NCBI GenBank assembly: GCA_004431415.1
Contig: QPMI01000502.1
Span: 124,001-188,000 of the forward strand
Direction: 5' to 3'
Origin: Cyanophora paradoxa
Taxonomy: Eukaryota; Glaucocystophyceae; Cyanophorales; Cyanophoraceae
DNA: 64,000 nucleotides
Below are positions 21,189 to 32,233 of this stretch, in pieces. Every line of letters begins with the position of its first letter. The first letter of the stretch is position 1. The notes under the pieces are model-generated. The model worked only from the letters and a program-made list of their open reading frames with translations. It was not told where the DNA came from and searched no databases. Both the position numbers and the translations under genes were made by a program.

Positions 21189-21629
21189 CGGAGCGCGAGC
21201 ACGGGTTGCAAGCCGACGCCACAACAACACCACAAAAGGTACAGCGCTGCCTGCAAGCCCAGCCGATCGTGCGTGGCGATCTCCTGGCGCTCGATGCAGC
21301 CGCGGCCGCACGGAGAGGCTGCCGCGGCGCCCGAAGCTCGGCCTATCGCTGAACTCAACCGCCTCTACCGCAAGCCGATCAAGCTGCAGCGCTCAGCTGC
21401 GCCGAAGCTACCGCTACCCGCGGCGGAGCGCGGTAAGCTACGTCCGGTACGGCGGTGCCTGCGTATACGCACGGTAGCGCACCCTATAAGCGACTTGCGG
21501 AGTGCGGGCGAGGCCAGAACCGGTGGTCCGGTGCCGGTTTGGGGGTACAGGGCTCTGATGCTGGCGGCGGCATCGAACAGGGACTAAAGAGCCAGCGATC
21601 GCCGCCGACGGGCCGCGAAGGGCGCTTCG
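21189..21629. promoter_or_regulatory. divergent intergenic region
   Basis: It separates the minus-strand SET gene from the plus-strand coiled-coil gene. A GGGGGTAC word lies near 21540. No conserved coding was seen. Confidence 0.45.
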
Positions 21630-24600
21630 ATGCCGCCTGGCAGGAGACCGTCCAGCAACTCCCTCGAGCTGCTGGGAGCACATTTGGTAGAGCTCAACAA
21701 CTCCATAGCCACAGCGCGTCGGGAACATGACGCTGACGCACGGCTCCTCCAGGCATTCTCCCGCTCCGCCCGGCTCGTCGCACCGCCGATTCTTGCTGAC
21801 GCCGGCTGCTCCTGCAGAGAGCCATCACCGAGGAGGAGCAGCAGATAGCGCTTCTGCAGCGAGCGCTTTCTAATCCAAACGCCGCTGCGCACAGCGCGCT
21901 GCTTCGAACCCCCGCACACCATGAACGGCCCGGCACGCCAGGAACGGCCCGTTCGCTTGTGGAAGCGTCTCCGTCGGCGACACAACTGGAAGTGCTGATT
22001 GCACGCCTCACAGGAGGGTCCGCCACCGACCCTTTAGCGCTCGCTCGCCGTTTGCAACGACCGTAGCGCTCGCCGCCGTCCGCTCACCCGCTGTCGTCCT
22101 CGCCGTTAGGACCATCTCGCTGTCGTCTCCCGCAAAGATCCGATACGCCGGCGAAGTGTTCACGCGAGCGCGTGCGGCGAGCGGCGCGCCCGGCGATGTG
22201 ATGCAGTCGGAACAAGCGGAGCGGCTTCGGGGACGGCTCGAAACGCTCAACTCTGACTTGGAGCAGCTCCGCGCGGCGCACGAGCGGGAGGTGACGGAAC
22301 TGCTGGCGGTCCTCGGGGAGAAAAAGCAGTGCGCGGCGGACATGCGCCAGCAGCTCGCCGACGTGCTCAACCTCGACGTCGTCAACGCGACGCCGACGCG
22401 CCCGCCGCCCGGCTCCGCGCCGGCGGCCTCGCCGCACCCGTCCCCGTCGCCCTCGCCCTCGCCGACGGGGCGCGGCGAGGCGGCGGACATCGTGCTGAGG
22501 GCGGCGCTGGCGGACGCGGAGGCGGCGCGGCGGGAGGCGGCGGAGGCGAAGCGGGAGGCCGGGGAGCTGCGGGAGCGGCTGGCGGCGGCGGCCGAGGTGG
22601 GGCTCGGGGAGGCGCCGAACCGCGAGAAGGCGGAGAAGACGGCGCGGCAGATCCGCGGCTTCACCGAGGCCCTCGCCGAGAAGCAGCGCACCGTCAAGGA
22701 CCTCCAGGGCAAGGCGAGCCGGCCCCCGCCCCCTCCGTGCGCCCCGCCGCTCACCCCGCCCGCAGCTGGCAGCGGCGGAGGCGGAGCTGCAGGCGGCGCG
22801 GGCGGAGGCGGCGTCGGCGCGGCGGGCGATGCCGGAGGGGCGGCGGGGGCGGCGGCGGAGGCGGTGGAGCTACGCGCGCAGCTCGAGTCGGCGAGGGAGG
22901 AGGCCGCCATCGCCCGCGACGAGGCCGAGCAGAGCCACGTGCGCCCCGGCCCGCCCTCCACGCTCAGCCGTTATGGTCCGAGGCGCCGGCGCGGCCGCAG
23001 AGGGAGCGCGCTGCGCTGCAGGACACGGTCCAGCGGCTCGAGGACGAGCTGGCGCGCCCCGCCCCGCCTCCGCGCCCGCCCGCCGCGCTCTGATCCCCTC
23101 CGCAGTTCCGCGCGCGCGCGAGCCGCGGCGCCGGTGACGGGGCTCCCGTCGACGCGGACGCGGTGCGCGCGTGTCGGGGCGGGGGGGGGGCGCCGGGCTT
23201 GTCCGCGCCGGGCTGAGGCGGGCGCAGTTCGAGCGGATGGAGGAGGACCTGGTGGGGGCGAAGGCGGAGGCGGAGGCGCTGCGGCAGGAGCTGGACCGGA
23301 TCTCGGAGGAGGCCGGGGAGCGGGCGGCGCAGCTGGAGGCGGAGGTCGAGGCGGCGCGGGCCGAGATGGCCGCCCTACAGCGCCGCCTCGCCGAGGCCCA
23401 GGCCCGCGGCGAGACCGAGATGACCGCCGCCCGCGAGGCCCGCCCCCCCGCCCTCCTCTGCCTTCTGGACGCCTGACGCCGGCCCCGCAGACGATCCGCA
23501 TGGCGAAGGAGGCGGCCCAGAAGGCGGTCGCCAACGCGCAGCAGGCGGCCGAGGCGGCGCGCGGCGCGCTCGAGGCGCAGCTCGCCGCCGCCCGCGCCGA
23601 GCTCGAGGCGCTGCGGGGGGCGCAGGGCGCCGCCAGCTCGGTGCGTGGCGCGCCGGGGCCACGCGGGGCGGGGCCGACGCGCGCCCCAGGCCGAGGCGGA
23701 GCGGTGGCGGGGCGAGGTGGAGGCGGCTCGGGAGGAGGCGGCGCGGGCGGCGGCGCTGCTCGCCGACGTCTCCGCGCGGGCGCGACAGGCGCAGGAGGAG
23801 GCGGCGGCGGCCAAGCAGGAGGCGGCGGGGCGCGCGAGGAGGCGGAGCAGGCGCAGGAGGAGGAGCTGCGGTGGCGCGCGCAGGCCGACGCGGCGCGGCG
23901 CGAGGCGGCGGCGGCGCGCAAGGAGGCGGAGGAGGCGCAGCGGGAGGCCGAGGCGGCGCGCAAGGGCGAGCAGGAGGCGCGGGTCGAGGCGGCGCTCCGC
24001 AGCGCCGAGCTCGCCGCCAAGGCCGAAGGCAGCGCCGCCGCCGCCGCCCGCGAGGCCGAGGAGGCGCGCGCAGAGGCGGCCGCGGCGCGCGAGGCGCAGG
24101 CGGCCGCCGAGCAGCGGGCGGCGGAGGCGGAGGAGCGCGCGCGGGCGGCGGAGGAGGCGGCCGACCGCATTGCGGCGGAGGCGGCGGCGGAGGACGGGAG
24201 CGTGCGGACGTAGCGGCGGCGCGGGAGGCGCAGCGGGCGGCCGAGCAGCGGGCGGCGGAGGCGGAAGAGCGCGCGCGCGCAGCGGAGGAGGCGGCTGATC
24301 GGCTGGCGGCGGAGGCGGCCGCCGAGGACGACGAGCGGGCGGAGACGGCGGCAGCAGCGCGGGAGGCGCAGGCGGCGGCGGAGCGGCGGGCGAGAGAGGC
24401 GGAGGAGCGGGGGCGGGCAGTGGAGGCGGCTGCCTCCGAGGCGATCGCGGCGGCCGAGCGACGGGCCGCGGAAGCCGAGGAGCGCGCCCGGGCGGCCGAG
24501 CGGGAGGTGGACGAGTCGAAGGCGGTGGAGGCGGCGCGGGCGGAGGCGGCGGCGGCGCGGGAGGCGCAGGCGGCGGCCGAGCGGCGAGCGTCGGACGCGG

Positions 24601-27583
24601 AGCAGCGGGCGAGGGCGGCGGAGGAGGCGGCGGCGCGGGTGGCGATCCGGGCGCGCTCGGGGCGGCCGAACTCGCCGTCGACGCAGAGCGAGGCGTGCTC
24701 GACGCCGCGCTCGACGCGGGCGCGCTCCGAGGCGGCCGAGCTCGAGGCCGAGGCCGAGCGGCTCCGCGAGGAGGCCGAGCTCGCCCGCGACGAGCTCGAG
24801 CTGGCCCGCGCCGAGCTCGCCGCCGCGCGGGCCGAGGCCGAGGCGGCGCGCGGCGCGCTCGAGGCGGCCGAGGGCGCCGCGAAGAAGTGGATGGGGAGGC
24901 GATGGGCAGGGGGACCGCCTCGAGCAGGTGTCGGCGCGGGAGCGGGCCGCCCAGAAGGAGCTCGGCGCCGCCCGGCAGGAGGCCGAGGCGGCGCGCACCG
25001 AGGCCGCCGTGGCGCGCTCGCAGGCCGCGCACGCGGAGTCCCAGGGCCGCGCCGAGGCGGCCTGCGCCAAGGCCGAGGCCGAGACGGCGCGCGCCGACGC
25101 GCAGGCGGCGCGCGCCGACGCAGAGCGCGAGCGGCGGGCGCGCGAGGCGGCGGAGGCGGAGCTGGCGGCGGTGCGGGCGCGGCGGGAGCGGGAGGCGGCG
25201 GAGGCGGAGGAGGAGGAGGGCGGGGCGCGGGAGGCGCTGGCCGGCGAGCTCGCGTCGGCGGGGGAGGAGGTGGCGGAGCTGCGGGCGGCGCTGGAGGAGG
25301 CGCAGGCCGAGCTGCGGGCCGTGCGCGGGGCCGTGGAGGGCGCCGAGGGCCGCGCCGCCGCCGCCGAGGGCCGGCTCGAGGGCGCCTCGCGGGAGCTCGA
25401 GGGGCGCGCCGCGGAGGCCGCCGCCGTCTCCCGCGACCTCGCCGCCGCCCGCGGGCAGCTCGCCGCCGCCCTCGAGGAGGCCGAGGCGGCCGCCGCCGAG
25501 GCGGGGCGGGCCCGCGTCGAGGCCGCCGCCGCGCGGCGCGAGGCGGAGGCGGCGGCCGACGAGGCGGAGGCGGCGCGCCGGGAGGCGGCGGCGGTGCGCG
25601 CGCAGGCGTCGGCGGCGGAGAGGGCCCTCGGGAAGGCGGAGGCCGACGCGGCGGCGGCCCGGCGGGAGGCGGCGGCGGCGCGGGACGAGGCCGAGGCGGC
25701 CGCGAAGGAGGCGGGGGCGGCCCGGCGCGACATCGCCGCGGCGCGGGCCGACCACGCCGCCGCGCGCTCCGCGGAGGCCGAGGCGGTGCGGGAGCGGGCG
25801 GAGGCCGACGCGGCGGCGGCCCGGCGGGACACGGCGGCGGCGCGGGCGGAGGCGGAGCAGGGCGCGCGAGAGGCGGTGCGGGCGGCGGAGGCGGCGCGGG
25901 CGCGGGCGGAGGCGGAGGCGGCGGCGGCGCGGGAGGAGGCGGCGGCGCAGGTGGCGGCGGCGCGGGACGACGCGCGGGCGGCGCGGGCGGCGGCGGAGGC
26001 GGCACGGCGGGAGGCGCAGGCGGCGCGGGAGGCCGAGGACGCGGCGCGGCGGGCGGCGGCCAGCGCGCAGGCGGCGCGGCGCGGCCCGGGCGAGCTGCAG
26101 GCGGAGCTGGCGGGCGCGCGCGCGGCCGCCGAGGCGGAGGAGCGGCGGGCGGAGGCGGCGGAGGCGGCGCTGGCGGGGGCGCGGGCGGAGGCGGCGCGCC
26201 TCGCGGAGCGGCTTGCGGCGGCCGAGGCGGAGCTGGCGCGCCTCCGGGCCGCCCTCGCCCCCGCCGGCGGCGAGCCCGGCCGCGAGCGGCGGCGCCGGCG
26301 GGGGCGGGGAGGGCGACCGGGCGGCCCTGGAGTCGCTGGGCTTCGAGCTGGCGGCCGCCCGCCGCGAGGCCGCCTCCTCCGCGCGCCAGATCGAGGGCCC
26401 GCCGCGCCCCCCGCCGCCGCCCCCCGCGCGCCTCCTCGTCTGACGCCGCGCAGCCCTGCGGGAGGAGCTCGAGGGGGTGCGCCGCGAGGCCGCCCCGCGG
26501 GCGGCGCCGGCAGCCGGCCCGAGCGCCGCCGACGAGCTCGAGCTGCTGCGGGCCGAGGCCGACATGCTCCGCGCCGAGGCCCGCCCCTCGCGCCCCCGCC
26601 TCTCCCCGCGAGCTGACGGCGCGCAGCTGCGGGCGCTGCGGGCGGCGGGCCAGCGGCCGGCCCCGGTGCAGGTGCAGGCCTGGGCCGAAGCGCGGGGCGT
26701 CCCGCAGGCGGGCCGGGGCCCCAGCCCGACGCCTCCTCCCCGCTGGGCGGCACGCCCGGCTCCCGCGACGCGGTGCGCGCTCCGCTCCGCTCCGCTCCCC
26801 GTGCCGCCTGACGCGGGGCAGGGCCGCGTGGCGCCGCCCTCGACCCCCGTGGGGGACGCCGGCGGGGAGTTCCCGCGGCAGGGCCCCGCCCTCGTGCGCC
26901 TCCTCGCAGCTCGCGTCGCCGAGCTCGAGACGCAGGTTCGAAGCCCGCCCGGCCCCGTTCCCTCCTTCGGCGCTGACGCCGCGCAGCTGAAGAGCATCGC
27001 GCCGATCGCGCACGCGCCGCCGTCGCGCGAGCCGGCGGCCCGCGCGCACTCCATGCCCTCCCACAGGCCCGAGCCGCCCGGCCGCCGGCACCCGGACCCC
27101 AGCCGCGCGCGTCGGTCTCGTCGTCGGCGGCGGGCGCGCCGCCCGGGGAGGGCTCCGGCACGCCCGGGGCGCAGCGGGCGCGCTCGGCGGGAAGGCGGGG
27201 CGGCGCCCGGCGTGGACCTCGCCTCGGTCATCCGCGCCGCGCACCGCGCCTTCCACCGTGCCGGCGGCGGCGCCGCCGCCGCCTCCGCCGTCCTCCACTC
27301 GGGCGGCGCGCCGGCCGCCGGGCGCCGCCCGCGCAGCTCGACGCCCTCGACGCGGTGCTCGCGGGCGGGCCGTCGCCCGGGGGAGCCCCGGGTTCAGCCC
27401 GGCGGCGTCGACGAGCACGGCGGCGGGTCGGCGGCGCGGGGCTCGCTGCTGCGGGCGGCGCTGGCGGCGGAGGGCGGGCCGCCCACCGACCTCCGCGGCG
27501 TCTACCGCGAGGTCCGCGCCCTCGGCCTCCACCCCTCCCGCCCTCCCCGCCCCCGCCGCCCCGCCGCCCCCCTCCGGAGGTGA
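21630..27583 (+). CDS. very large Ala/Arg/Glu-rich coiled-coil protein
   Basis: Unrecognised, probably structural. The ATG at 21630 starts a helical N terminus (LELLGAHLVELNNSIATARREHDAD), followed by EEEQQIALLQRAL and LTGGSATDPLALARRLQ. From 22156 come MQSEQAERLRGRLETLNSDLEQLRAAHERE and a long series of exons that are almost only Ala, Glu and Arg. These are repeats such as AEAARREAAAARAEAE with sparse hydrophobic positions, so parts may be a stable single alpha-helix rather than a dimeric coiled coil. The longest clean stretch, 24928-26280, gives over 440 residues of helix. The C-terminal exons (26540-27583) become proline-rich, then end DLRGVYREVRALGLHPSRP and a stop at 27583. Similar composition is found in golgins, basal-body and cytoskeletal filament proteins; no specific homology is claimed. 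It could be more than one gene. Confidence 0.55.
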
Positions 27584-29097
27584 CCCCCCGCCGCCCCCTG
27601 CTTTTTTCTTTCAAGTCCGCGCCTGTGCGGGCGGCGGGCCCTGAGCGACTGCGCCCAGCCCCTCAGCCAGCGCTGGTTGTGTTGAAGGATTTTTTTCATT
27701 CAAAAAGCGTGCGCGCTATTTCAGTGCAGCCGCTGAGCGGGCGTCGTACGGTAGGCCCTGGGACTCTGGGACCAGAGGAACGGGCGCCGTAGGCTCGTAT
27801 ACAGCTTGCATTATTCAAGTTAGAAAGGAACCTCGAGCTCCCGCGATTCTCTTGATAATAGAAGTTTGAAGGCTTCAGGCTTTACTGATCATGAGTCAGG
27901 CTTCACGTTTCCTCCTATAGCTGCCGCAGTCACGGACTCACGGCGCAGTGCCGCAGTGCAACAATAGCAATTGCACTGCAAGGCCCTTAAGCTTGCCAGT
28001 TGACTTGGGGAGTCGGCCCGGCGGGGGCCCGGCGCCCGGCCGGCCCGGGGCCCGGGGGTCCGGCAGGGGAAGGGCCGGGGCCCGGGATCCCGGAGCCTCC
28101 CCGGCGGGAGGGCCGGGGCCCGGGGCCCCTGCTGCTGCCCGCGCCGCAGTGCCGCCGGCGCTGCGCGGCAGAAACGTTCACACGCACAGGCTGGTTTAAA
28201 GTTGAAAATAAGGCACTGCGGCAGTGCAGCCTGGCAGTGCTGGGCCACTGCTGGCAGAGCCTGGTATGCGCACTATATATAGCTAGCTGTCAACAAATTA
28301 TTAAACGAAAGGACCGGTCCGGCGGCCCATGCGGGCCATGCCATGATCTGATGATTGCTGGTTCAACTTGGCAACCGTTTGAACCTCGCATGCCGCAGTA
28401 CTAGTCACTGAGTGCGGCAGGCTGCGGGCAGCTTCCGGTATCATGCAGCAAACGAAAGGACCGGCCCATGATTGATGGCTGCATACGATCATACGACTCA
28501 TTGATATTTCATCATCATTTCAGCACGAGGGGGTACTTCGCCGCGGCCGATTTGGGAGCGCGCCGCCCAAGCAGGCTGAAGCAGCCTGGGCAAAAGTCCG
28601 AGTCCGTCGGCCTCCGATCCCCGATCCGGGCCGGTCGGTCCGGGACCGGCGTGTGAACTTCGTGTGAACCGGCGCGTGCGCCGCCGGTTCAGTAGAGTGC
28701 ACCATGCAGCGTGCTAGGCACTGCTAGCCGCGTCGCGCGCCTCTATATTTCTTGCAGCTTTGACGACCTGCGCGCGCATCCTTGCTGCACTTGATCATGA
28801 GATAATCGGGCGCACGCGCTTCGAATTCAACGCGCGAGACCGCCAGCGCCCGTGCGCGGGGCATGCGCAGGCCGGTGCCTAGGGCCCGGGCGTCCAAGGC
28901 GCGCGTACGATGCAAGCGGAGGCGCCGGTCATCATCTTCAGTTCCGAGCCTCGATCAGGTGCACGGCCACGGGCGTCCATCGGTGCCGGGCTCCGTGTCT
29001 GCGAGCCCGTTCATGATCAGTTCACTGACCGCGTTCAGGACTCCGGGGCCCGCGAACGTGAATAAAAGCGCCACGTCCCCTGCGTGCATCGGAATCG
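27584..29097. other. intergenic region with GC-palindromic block and a small direct duplication
   Basis: No gene seen. 28018-28140 is almost pure GC, with repeated GGGCCCGGGGCC-type palindromes. The words ACGAAAGGACCGG...CCCATG occur at about 28305-28330 and again at about 28450-28472, indicating a partial duplication. The right end contains possible upstream exons of the next ORF but nothing secure. Confidence 0.6.
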
Positions 29098-29871
29098 GTG
29101 CGTACGCGCAACGCCCGCCTAGAGAACGCGCACCTACACGTTTTCCGTGATCATGAATGCACGCCTGACGATCAAATCGCGCAGCGCGACGACGTGCTCC
29201 TTTCACTGCAATGCGCCGAGCTCCGCCGCCGCCTTCGAGACAGACATTTCACCCTTATCCGCGCGCTGCTGGACGCACGCGTCGCCCGGAGCCCCGCGCC
29301 GGCTCCGGATCTCCCCAGGCCCGCCTCCAGTTGCTCCTGGTGCGTGGGCTCGGTGTGCCTTAGTTTTGCCTTGATTTCACTTTTTCCGGAGGCCCGTGTC
29401 TTTTGCAGCTTCTTGTTGCTGCGACGGCGGCGCGCGGTACCGGTCGACGTCGTCTTGTGGATGCTCGCATCTGCGAGCACGTGGTGGCGCAGATTCAGGA
29501 TGCAGACCGACCAGGAACGAATTCGAACCAGCTGCCGATCTGGAGCTGTTCGTGCGCCCGCGACCGAGCTCGACGTGCGGCAGCCGCCGGCCGTGGTTCA
29601 GGCGCCGGCCGCAGAAGCCGCGGTACTGGATCTGGACTATCGCACTTTGCATAGACTAGCTATAGCTGTAGGCAGCCCGGGCCCGCTGCGGGGATTCAGC
29701 TGGGAGAGGCGCCGGGGCGTTCGCGGGGCCCGAGATAGCAACCTGCAACTTGAACATCTCTGTGCGTGCAGGAGGCGCTCACGGAGTGCCCCAGCCGCGG
29801 TGCTGTTGACAGCATGTTCCGCTGTTCCGTACCCCGCGCCTCACCCCTACCACGCTGGGGTACCGGGCTAA
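29098..29871 (+). CDS. doubtful hypothetical protein
   Basis: The first ~60 residues form a charged helix (DDQIAQRDDVLLSLQCAELRRRLRDRHFTLIRALLDARV) that looks coding. After that the best-looking frame changes, suggesting an intron around 29335-29407. The continuation could be [29 protein letters not shown] or the original frame to 29871. No family was recognised. It lies directly upstream of psbO in the same direction. Confidence 0.3.
   Translation: MRTRNARLENAHLHVFRDHECTPDDQIAQRDDVLLSLQCAELRRRLRDRHFTLIRALLDARVARSPAPAPDLPRPASSCSWCVGSVCLSFALISLFPEARVFCSFLLLRRRRAVPVDVVLWMLASASTWWRRFRMQTDQERIRTSCRSGAVRAPATELDVRQPPAVVQAPAAEAAVLDLDYRTLHRLAIAVGSPGPLRGFSWERRRGVRGARDSNLQLEHLCACRRRSRSAPAAVLLTACSAVPYPAPHPYHAGVPG
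29856..29863 (+). promoter_or_regulatory. TGGGGTAC word upstream of psbO
   Basis: The word TGGGGTAC is about 91-98 bases before the psbO ATG. The same word, facing the gene, occurs before the FtsY and gamma-glutamyl hydrolase starts. It is a candidate promoter element; its role is inferred from position only. Confidence 0.35.
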
Positions 29872-29953
29872 ATCACTTGTTCGTGAGGGAAATCTCGTCG
29901 GTGCGTCTTTCACGTTAGAGCGCAGCAGGGCCCAGCCGACACCGCTCGCAGCG

Positions 29954-31573
29954 ATGGCGTTCGTCAACACCGTTCCCGTCTTCGCCTCGTCCTCGAAGGT
30001 TGCGGTCGATGCCCAGACCTGCTTCCTGAACAACAAGAACAGCCGCAAGGTCGGCGCGTTCGACGGCCTCCGCCGCGTTGCGGGCGCCAAGTTCGAGGCG
30101 GCTGCGGCCCCGGCCTCGTTCTCCGTCTCGGCCTCGGCTGAGCGGTGAGCCATTTGCGCGCAACCGCTTGGTCGGCTCGCCGGTGAACCTTGCGTGCTCA
30201 CTTTACATTTCTTCCGCAGTGAGACCGTTGCCCAGAAGGCGTCGACCTTCGGCCGCGCCCTGGCGGCGTTCGTCGCGGCGGCTGGCATCTCGTTCGCCGG
30301 CGTGTCCCAGGTGATTACCGGCTGGATGGGATGTAGAATAGCGTTTCATCATCAGCCAAAGCTCTCTGAGAACCGGAGCCTGTTGGCCGACGGCGCTGGA
30401 CGAAAAGATCCGGGATGATTGTTGGCCGCCTCTGGCGGCGGATACTCCTAGCGCCGCGCGCCGCCGTCCTCGTTAGCATTCGATGGATTGCTTTGGATGA
30501 TTAGAGTGATTTAGAGGGCCGTTGCTGGTCTTTGTGCGCCGTTCTGACCCGACTTCGCAGGCCAACGCTGAGGGCCTCACCTACGACCAGCTCAACTCGG
30601 CCAACTACCTGAAGCTGAAGGGCACTGGCATCTCCAACACCTGCCCCACCCTCTCCACCTCGGCCCGCGGCAACATCTCCCTCGAGCGCGGCAAGCAGTA
30701 CTACGTCACCGACCTGTGCCTCCAGCCCACCGACATCTCCGTCCAGGCTGAGTCGCTCCAGCGCGTGCGTTCCTTCTTAACAGACCTCAGGCGCCCGGGC
30801 GGTCACTCACGCGCGAGCGCAGGGCAAGGGCGAGGAGTTCCAGCCCACCCGCCTTGTGACCCGCTCCACCTACACCATCGACAAGGTTGAGGGCCCGCTC
30901 TCCGTCGAGGGCGACTCGATCACCTTCGTCGAGAAGGACGGCTTCGACTACCAGGTTCGCCTCGCCGCTTGCGCGTTGGCGCCTTCTCGGCTTATCGTGC
31001 GGTCGCGCGCGCAGGCTCTGACCGTCAAGCTCCCCGGTGGCGAGCTCGTCCCGATGCTCTTCACCGTTAAGGCAAGCGCTCGCGCTCGCTGCAGCCGCGG
31101 CGTCCGTGGCTGACCGGTACCGCCGAGCAGGAGCTCGTGGCCAAGGCCCCGGTCAGCGACGGCGGCATCTCCCCGGCCACCAACCTGAAGGGCACCTTCG
31201 CCGTTCCCTCGTACCGCATGGGCAACTTCCTCGACCCGAAGGGCCGTGGTCTGGCCACCGGCTACGACTTCGCGCACGCGCTCCCGGCCGCGGACCAGGA
31301 GGAGCTCGCCAAGGAGAACGACAAGCAGAACATCACCCGCGAGGGCAACATCTCCCTCCAGGTCGTTCGCGTCGACGGCTCCACCGGTCCGCCCCCGCCC
31401 CGAGCGCTCCCCTTGTTCTTGTTCCTTTCTCACCCTCCTTTACAGGCGAGATCGCTGGCGTCTGGGAGTCGGAGCAGCCCTCGGATGACGACCTCGGCTC
31501 GAAGCAGCCCAAGCCCGTCAAGCTCTCCGGCGTGTGGTACGCCCGCGTCAACGACGGCAACCCCAACCTGTAA
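29954..31573 (+). CDS. psbO: PsbO, 33-kDa oxygen-evolving-complex protein of photosystem II (cyanelle precursor)
   Basis: Manganese-stabilising extrinsic subunit of photosystem II, acting in the thylakoid lumen. Seven exons: 29954-30144, 30220-30310, 30561-30764, 30823-30954, 31015-31071, 31131-31386 and 31446-31573 (stop TAA). The precursor begins [10 protein letters not shown], with the Phe typical of glaucophyte cyanelle import. A lumen-targeting hydrophobic stretch ([16 protein letters not shown]) ends at an ANA|E cleavage site. The mature protein starts [20 protein letters not shown] and keeps [46 protein letters not shown] and the C-terminal [19 protein letters not shown]. The two Cys of the conserved disulfide are present. 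Intron 5 (31072-31130) has a GC donor (AAG|GCAAGC). No frameshift or missing motif. Confidence 0.97.
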
Positions 31574-32233
31574 ATTTTGCAGCGATAGTCTTTTTCTGCC
31601 GGGGTGGACCGCCGTTTTTGTCTAGCTGGCAGTCGCCTTTGGCATAGATTGCGCCGCCCGTGGAGGGCTTCCTTTCTTCGCTGTACAATTTCTTTCGGGG
31701 ATCGATCTCGTTAGCGCCGTTGTTCGGGTGACTTGGTTGGGACACTAGGTCCTGCCTTGCCCAGCGATTGGCCCCTGAGCTGTACTCCTTGAGTTAGTTC
31801 GCTCTTGAAGTACCTTGACAACGGTCGCGGTCGGCATTTTGTGTCGACAACATAATTGCTTTGCCCTGATGTCATTTAATAATGCATGCACTCTGCGTGA
31901 GCCGTCGACGTGCAGTGCTCCTGGGCAGGGTTTTGCTCTTGCCCGAAATTATATAATGAACCGAACCGGTCAAGAATTACGTGCTCAAGCTGGGCCGGAG
32001 TTGAGGTGCCGAGGCCAAGCCTTCAGTTAAGCCCAACAGGCAGATTGGGCACACTGGCTCAACGGCCGCGGAGGAGGCGTGCAGACAACTGTGGGGCGCA
32101 TGCGCAGGCAGGCTTCACAGACCAGGCGATATGCGTTGACAGGACGCGCGACTCGGGTGGCGGATCGGGGCAGCGGGGTTGGCGCCTGGGGCCGGGTGGC
32201 CCCCGGGAGGGCCCGGGCCCCGCGGGCCCCGCC
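31574..32233. other. convergent intergenic region
   Basis: It lies between the stop codons of psbO (plus) and FtsY (minus). Lower GC than either gene, consistent with 3' UTR sequence. No other feature recognised. Confidence 0.7.

Noticed and set aside
22870-27532. Antisense frames of more than 1,300 codons across the coiled-coil gene
   Set aside because: They are Arg/Pro/Ala shadows produced by GC-rich A/E/R codon repeats on the plus strand and lack any motif. The plus strand has the helical protein pattern.
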